A stretch of DNA of 64,000 bases from Pseudomonas costantinii (lineage in GTDB: Bacteria > Pseudomonadota > Gammaproteobacteria > Pseudomonadales > Pseudomonadaceae), in assembly GCF_001870435.1 (NCBI RefSeq), contig NZ_MDDR01000003.1:186001-250000 (forward strand), in the 5' to 3' direction. Position numbers and translations under genes: made by a program. A model generated the notes under the pieces. That model was given only the letters and a program-made list of their open reading frames with translations, had not been told where the DNA came from and searched no databases. How positions within the stretch are numbered: the stretch's first letter is position 1; every line of letters begins with the position of its first letter. This document shows, piece by piece, positions 59,445 to 64,000 of this stretch.

Positions 59445-60688
59445 ACTGCATCCCCTGCACAAATCTCCGACAACATCCGTAGCCGCCGCTTGGGCTCGCT
59501 GACAAACGGGTTGCGCTCATCCCAGGCGTAACCCGCGAGGATCGAACAGATCATCCGGCGAATCTCCGGCGAGCTGCCGGGGTGGAAAATCACATCCTGG
59601 AAGGTCCCGGCGTACCAGCCTTCGACGTAGCAGCGGAAGGTATCGACGCCGCGCTTCAAAGGTTCGGCAAACTCGGTTTGCCAATCCACCGTTTCGCCCT
59701 TTAGCTGGCGATGCAGGAGGCCTGCGGCCATGCTCGCCGAACGCATGGCAATGGTCACGCCGGAGGAGAACACCGGGTCGAGGAATTCCGCCGCGTTGCC
59801 CAGCAGCGCAAAGCCTGGGCCGTGCAGGGTTTTGACATTGGCTGCATAGCCGCCGATGGTGCGCGCGGGCGTATCCCAAACGGCGTTTTGTAGCACGCCG
59901 GACAGGCTAGGGGTTTCGTCGATAAATCCACGCAGGCAGGCGTCGAGATCGCTGTCGCGGCCATCGAAGTGTTCCTTGGCGGCAACTACGCCCACCGAGC
60001 AGCGGCCGTTGCTGAACGGGATCGTCCAGAACCAGATATCGCGCTTCGTCGGGTGGGTCGTTACGAGAATTTTGGTGCGGTCGAAGCCTGAGTGTTCGAT
60101 GCGGTCTTCGATGTGGGTGAATACCGCCTGGCGCACCGGGAAATTCGACGGCATGTCCAAGTCCAGCAAGCGTGGCAGCACGCGGCCATAGCCGCTGGCG
60201 TCGAGCACGAACTTGGCCTTGAGGTGGTACTCGCTGCCGTTCTCTCGGCGTACGTGCAGGTAGCGGCACTCGCCACCCAGATCCACACCGACGATGGTTT
60301 CGCCGTAGCGAATGTCCACACCTTGCAACTTGGCCTGATCGGCCAGCAACTTGTCGAATTCGCCGCGCTGCACCTGGAAGGTAGTGGGCTTGCCGTTGCT
60401 GAACGTGTCACCGAAATCAAACGCGCTGTAGTGCTCGCCCCAAGCGAACGCGGCACCGGTTTTCACCTGGAAGCCCGCCGCCTGCACGGCGTCGAGCATG
60501 CCGGCTTCTTCGATAAAGTCGATGCAGTGGGACAACAGGCTTTCGCCAATCGAGAAGCGTGGGAAATGCTGGCGCTCAATAATCAATACATCATGCCCGT
60601 TGCGCTTTAACAGCGCGGCGGCGATGGCACCGGACGGCCCGGCACCGATCACCACCACCTGGCGACGTTCCATTTCAACTGTGGGCAC
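59441..60688 (-). CDS. FAD-dependent oxidoreductase of flavin-halogenase type
   Basis: A 415-residue flavoprotein. I chose GTG 60688 because AAGGAG lies five bases before it. ATG 60721 and ATG 60673 are also in frame. FAD loop GAGPSG is at 15-20, SIGES follows, and a Lys at 76 (QVKTGAAF) corresponds to the catalytic Lys of flavin-dependent halogenases. WFWTIP at 219-224 fits their WxWxIP signature. GNAAEFLDPVFSSGV is the second flavin motif. It may halogenate or oxidise the aryl head, or act as a reductase of the geranylgeranyl-reductase kind. It follows the exporter gene closely. Confidence 0.88.
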   Translation of the reverse strand: MPTVEMERRQVVVIGAGPSGAIAAALLKRNGHDVLIIERQHFPRFSIGESLLSHCIDFIEEAGMLDAVQAAGFQVKTGAAFAWGEHYSAFDFGDTFSNGKPTTFQVQRGEFDKLLADQAKLQGVDIRYGETIVGVDLGGECRYLHVRRENGSEYHLKAKFVLDASGYGRVLPRLLDLDMPSNFPVRQAVFTHIEDRIEHSGFDRTKILVTTHPTKRDIWFWTIPFSNGRCSVGVVAAKEHFDGRDSDLDACLRGFIDETPSLSGVLQNAVWDTPARTIGGYAANVKTLHGPGFALLGNAAEFLDPVFSSGVTIAMRSASMAAGLLHRQLKGETVDWQTEFAEPLKRGVDTFRCYVEGWYAGTFQDVIFHPGSSPEIRRMICSILAGYAWDERNPFVSEPKRRLRMLSEICAGDAV

Positions 60689-60721
60689 GAGGGCTCCTTG
60701 CCACTTTGGCGATAATCTCAT

Positions 60722-63055
60722 TCATAAGGCGTGTTTCTGTTGCCCGGCCCAGGGCGCCAGCATAAAGCTGAATGCCAGGCCCAGGCTGACCGATAAGCCG
60801 AAATTACTCACAGCCGGCGTACTCGATACCGCCAGCAGGCCAAACGACAACCAGGTCGTCAGCGCTGCCAGCAGCGTACCCAAAAGACTCACGGCGGCAC
60901 CGCCGATCTGCTCGCGCATCAAAATCGCGTAATCGACGCTGATGGCCGTGACCAACAGCAGGCCAAACAGGCTGAACAGGGTCAGCGGCTGGCCCAGCCA
61001 ACCCAGGCTGGCCAGGCTGCACAGTGCGGCGAGCAATGGCAGGGCGACGATACGCAAGGCACCGCCAAAACCGAAGGGCAGGATCAGCAGCAGTACGATC
61101 AGCACGCAGGACATCAATTTCAGTTCAGCGGCGCTGATCTGCGTGTCGGCGAATACCCGGTTCAAGTCCCCCAAGCGATCCACCAACTGCACCCCCGGCA
61201 AATCCACGGCCTGGACTCGCAGCAGCGCCGGGTTATTCAAGCCTTGCAGGCTGACCATCGCCGCCACGCCGCTGTCCACCGGGCCCAGCCACAGCATGCG
61301 CCAAGGCTCGGCCAATGGGCCGATCAGCGCGGCATCGATGTTTTCGATGGGCAGCGCCTGCAAGTGTCCAAGCTCCGCTTGCAGGGCGCTGGCGGGGACG
61401 CCGAGGTCCAGCAGCGGCTGCCAGTGTTGCGGCAGCGTGTTCAGCGCATCACGCAGCCGTTGTTGTTCGGCAGGGAGGTTGACGATCTGATTGAGCGCCA
61501 GGTAACCCTGAAGCTTGTCCATGTTCACCAATTGGTCCAGGCGTTGGCCCAGGGCGGCTTGGCGTTCCAGCAACTGCTGCTGATTGTCCGCTCGCACCAG
61601 GAAGAACTGGCTGGTGGGTTGGAAGCCGGTGATGCGGGCTACGGCCTGCGCCTCTTGCAGCAATTGCGGCGGCGCGCCGATCCATTGGCGAATATCGTTT
61701 TTACTGTTCAAGTGCCACAGGCCACCGGCGCAGAACAGCAGTACCAACGCCAGCAGCACCGGGCTCGGCACGCGTTTGATCAACGAAGCACGCACTAGCC
61801 ACAGGCATTCGGCGATGCGCAGCGGCCACTGCGCCGGGCGCAATTCGATGCCCTTGAGCAGCGCCGGTAACAGGCACACTGCCGACAGGTAGGCACCGAC
61901 TAAGCCGGCTGCGGAGAACACGGCGATTTGCGTCAGCGCCGGGAAGGGCGTCCACGCCAGCGCCAGGTAGCCGATGCAACTGGTGGCCAGGCTCAGGCTC
62001 AGCCCTGGCAGTGTCAGGCGTAGCGCAGGCCAACTGCGCCACGGGTTCATGCTCCAGCTTTTCGACAGATAGTGCAGCGGGTAATCCACCGCCACGCCGA
62101 TCAGGCTGGAGCCCAGCACCAGTGTCATCACATGCATATGGCCGAACAGCGCCACACAGGCCACCGCGCCAAACAGCATGCCCACCAACACCGGCACAAA
62201 CGCCAGCAGTACGCGCCAGCGGCGGAAGGCCAACAACAGCAGCAACAGAATGCCAAGGGTGGCGCCGCCACCGACCCAGGTGATTTCCCGCGTGGCCTGC
62301 TGCTGACCATTCGCCGCATACAGCAATCCACTGGCCGCGAGCAGTTGTGCGCCTTGCTGGCTGGCTTGCTCACGGCTCGCTTTAAGTAAGTCCGCCACTT
62401 GCACCGGCAGTTTCATATCGAAGGCATTGCCGGTAGTACGCGCCCGCAGCAACACCCAGCTCTTGCCGTCGGCGTCGGCGATCAATGCGCCGCTGCCGAT
62501 ATCCAGCTGCACCGACCCGTGCTGCGGCTGGCTGTTTTGGATGCGTCCGGTCAGGCCCAGCCAATCGTCCTGGCTCGGGACCAGGCTGAATCCGGTGAAA
62601 GGGTCGAACAGCGACTGCACACGCTGTTGGATGAATGCGTCGGGGTGGTCGATCAGTTGCTCGCGGTCTTTGGCCGACAGCATTGCCAGACGCCCGCGCA
62701 GCAGTTGCTCACGCAGTGCCGGCAAGTCGGCTTGCAGGTTCCACTGGACCTTTTCAAAAAGGCCACTGGCCTGCCAGCGCTCGCTCAATTGCTGCGCGAT
62801 GGACACTGCTTGCTGGCGGTCAGTATGGCCGACCAGCACCAGCATCTCGCGGTTCAGCGGTTCCTGCATGCGCTGCTCGGCTAGCTGCTCCAGAGCGTCC
62901 GGCGTGTTGCCCGGCACCAGCTCCATCAGGTTGGCCGACAGCGGTGCACCGTGGCGCCATTGCCAGCCGGCCAGGGCCAGCACGCCTACCAGCAGAATCA
63001 GGAACAGGCGCGGCAGCAGGCGCTCACTGGGCAAAGTCGTGTTGCTCCGCGTCAC
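60722..63055 (-). CDS. MMPL/RND-family exporter of the polyene operon (ApeM type)
   Basis: A 777-residue inner-membrane protein with about twelve membrane segments in two repeats. A first helix (about 15-32) is followed by a large periplasmic domain, and the sterol-sensing-like helix block starts near residue 260 (GGGATLGILLLLLLAF). A second periplasmic domain lies at about 460-640. The GTG start at 63055 lies 32 bases inside the LolA-like gene. A TTG at 63034 is the alternative. It should extract or export the lipid-linked polyene. It has no RND partner proteins nearby except the LolA-like carrier. Confidence 0.92.
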   Translation of the reverse strand: MTRSNTTLPSERLLPRLFLILLVGVLALAGWQWRHGAPLSANLMELVPGNTPDALEQLAEQRMQEPLNREMLVLVGHTDRQQAVSIAQQLSERWQASGLFEKVQWNLQADLPALREQLLRGRLAMLSAKDREQLIDHPDAFIQQRVQSLFDPFTGFSLVPSQDDWLGLTGRIQNSQPQHGSVQLDIGSGALIADADGKSWVLLRARTTGNAFDMKLPVQVADLLKASREQASQQGAQLLAASGLLYAANGQQQATREITWVGGGATLGILLLLLLAFRRWRVLLAFVPVLVGMLFGAVACVALFGHMHVMTLVLGSSLIGVAVDYPLHYLSKSWSMNPWRSWPALRLTLPGLSLSLATSCIGYLALAWTPFPALTQIAVFSAAGLVGAYLSAVCLLPALLKGIELRPAQWPLRIAECLWLVRASLIKRVPSPVLLALVLLFCAGGLWHLNSKNDIRQWIGAPPQLLQEAQAVARITGFQPTSQFFLVRADNQQQLLERQAALGQRLDQLVNMDKLQGYLALNQIVNLPAEQQRLRDALNTLPQHWQPLLDLGVPASALQAELGHLQALPIENIDAALIGPLAEPWRMLWLGPVDSGVAAMVSLQGLNNPALLRVQAVDLPGVQLVDRLGDLNRVFADTQISAAELKLMSCVLIVLLLILPFGFGGALRIVALPLLAALCSLASLGWLGQPLTLFSLFGLLLVTAISVDYAILMREQIGGAAVSLLGTLLAALTTWLSFGLLAVSSTPAVSNFGLSVSLGLAFSFMLAPWAGQQKHAL

Positions 63056-63614
63056 TCAGTGGAAGAGCTGCAGTGCTGTCCTGCATACGCAGCACGGTGC
63101 TGTCGCCCTGGGTCTCCAGCAGTTCGATTTTTTGCACCCGCTCGCCACCGTCGATGTTGATCTGGGTGAAGACTTGTTTTAACAGCAGCGAACGCGGGAT
63201 CAGCGTCAGCTTCCATTGGCTGGCTTCGCCTTGCAGCTGCAATTCGAAATCACGCTGCAAGCCGCTGCTGTCGCCTTGGAGCACGGCGAGGAACAGACGA
63301 TTCTGCTCGGCACCGGCGCTCTTGTTCGGCAGCAGTTGCCAGCCATTGGCGTCACGGCGGGCGATGCCCTGAGCACTGATGCGGTAGTCCTGTTGCAGCG
63401 GGGTTTTCAGCAGCCACAGCAGGCCGTGGTCTTTGGCGAGCACGAAGGTGCCTTTGCTGACCAAGGGTTGGGGCAGGGCACGGAGGTGTTTTTCTTGAAT
63501 GAAGCTGCCGTGGATCACTGACGGTTTCGCCAATTGATCGCTGAGTTGTTGCAGGTCGAAGGCATGGGCGCTGAGGCTCAGCAATAGGCCCGCCAACAGG
63601 AGAAATACTCTCAT
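63024..63614 (-). CDS. LolA-like outer-membrane carrier of the polyene operon (ApeL type)
   Basis: A 196-residue periplasmic protein: signal peptide cut after SAHA (residue 18), then a LolA-type beta-barrel with IHGSFIQEKHLRALPQPLVS and GTFVLAKDHGLLWLLKTP. It probably carries the polyene lipid from the MMPL exporter to the outer membrane. Its stop lies 32 bases inside the exporter gene and its start overlaps the thioesterase stop. Confidence 0.9.
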   Translation of the reverse strand: MRVFLLLAGLLLSLSAHAFDLQQLSDQLAKPSVIHGSFIQEKHLRALPQPLVSKGTFVLAKDHGLLWLLKTPLQQDYRISAQGIARRDANGWQLLPNKSAGAEQNRLFLAVLQGDSSGLQRDFELQLQGEASQWKLTLIPRSLLLKQVFTQINIDGGERVQKIELLETQGDSTVLRMQDSTAALPLSDAEQHDFAQ

Positions 63615-64000
63615 GCCAAGGCCCTCTCAACCGCTTCCACAAATACTGTCGGCGACGCCAATTGCATCTCACGGCTGGCGACGTCCACCGCTACCTGCAC
63701 GGTGCTGGCACGGGTCAAGCGCTCGCCGCTGGCAAGGTCGGTAATCAGGTAATTGACCTTCAAGCGGTTCTCCCACTCCACCAAACTGGCGCGCACATTG
63801 ATCGTCTGGCCAAACATCGCGCCGCGCACGTAGCGCAGCTGCATATCGATCACCGGCCAGGCGTAGCCCGACTCGAGCATCGCCGTGTAGTTGTGGCCGA
63901 TCTTATCCAGCAGTGCGCAGCGCGCCACTTCCAGGTACTTCACGTAATGCCCGTGCCACACCACGTTCATGGTGTCGACGTCGAAAAATGGCACGAGGAT
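63611..64000 (-). CDS. Hot-dog acyl-CoA/ACP thioesterase of the polyene operon (5' end beyond the window)
   Basis: The visible 129 codons are open to the right edge. The sequence PFFDVDTMNVVWHGHYVKYL is the 4-hydroxybenzoyl-CoA thioesterase signature, with the catalytic Asp in DVDTMNVVWHG. A GTG at 63994 is in frame, but family members have about 10 more residues, so I treat the gene as partial. In aryl polyene clusters this enzyme (ApeK type) hydrolyses stalled or finished acyl chains. Confidence 0.88.
   Translation of the reverse strand: MLVPFFDVDTMNVVWHGHYVKYLEVARCALLDKIGHNYTAMLESGYAWPVIDMQLRYVRGAMFGQTINVRASLVEWENRLKVNYLITDLASGERLTRASTVQVAVDVASREMQLASPTVFVEAVERALA

Larger units (their letters stand above)
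54183..64000 (-). other. Aryl polyene-type biosynthetic operon (continues past the window)
   Basis: Eleven minus-strand genes with overlaps or tiny gaps: thioesterase, LolA-like carrier, MMPL exporter, FAD oxidoreductase, methyltransferase, DUF3261 lipoprotein, ketosynthase, dehydratase, ketoreductase, ketosynthase and lipoprotein. This combination is the hallmark of aryl polyene (xanthomonadin-like) clusters. The expected acyl carrier proteins, aryl-starter ligase and acyl or glycosyl transferases would lie to the right, outside the window. Confidence 0.87.

Overview
The window reads as chromosomal DNA of a Pseudomonas of the fluorescens group. The reasons are high GC, class II PHA synthases with phasins, a gene order matching my memory of the P. 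aeruginosa PA5030-PA5078 region run in reverse, and REP/REPIN palindromes of the kinds scattered through fluorescens-group genomes. Nearly all of it is conserved core. I see no tRNA, rRNA, CRISPR array, prophage or transposase.

Layout: 1-3.2 kb, periplasmic glucan synthesis (opgG end, opgH). 3.2-7.1 kb, a polar amino-acid ABC transporter with two tandem binding proteins. 7.1-11.0 kb, two tandem chemoreceptors. 11.1-17.1 kb, a compact minus-strand series ubiE-ubiJ-ubiB-hisI-hisE-tatA-tatB-tatC-rsmE. 17.2-24.2 kb, the medium-chain PHA locus: phaC1-phaZ-phaC2-phaD facing phaI-phaF, with a good sigma-54 promoter candidate before phaC1. 24.4-31.9 kb, priA, argS, a SPOR protein, hslV, hslU and a DUF971 gene, all on minus. 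32.1-36.5 kb, rpmE, maeB and the class A penicillin-binding protein gene mrcA. 36.7-43.6 kb, a pilMNOPQ-aroK-aroB-damX series. 43.9-51.1 kb, gltB, gltD and hemE. 51.2-54.2 kb, a divergent MFS/LysR pair, a lone PemK/MazF-like gene and a structured small-RNA candidate. 54.2-64.0 kb, a tightly overlapping minus-strand operon of aryl polyene type (ketosynthases, ketoreductase, dehydratase, methyltransferase, FAD enzyme, MMPL exporter, LolA-like carrier, lipoproteins, thioesterase) that runs off the right edge.

The most unusual part is the pilus locus. PilM is 217 residues and has lost its central ATP-binding region, PilO and PilP are one polypeptide without the PilP lipobox, and PilQ is 460 residues without AMIN domains. 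All frames are intact, so this looks like a streamlined secretin system (compare E. coli hofMNOPQ, also before aroK) and not simple decay. Other points are a flavin-dependent-halogenase-like enzyme in the polyene operon that keeps the WxWxIP and lysine signatures, the small RNA with three GNRA-loop hairpins next to an orphan MazF-fold gene, and seven REP/REPIN-type palindromes between genes, several inside operons.
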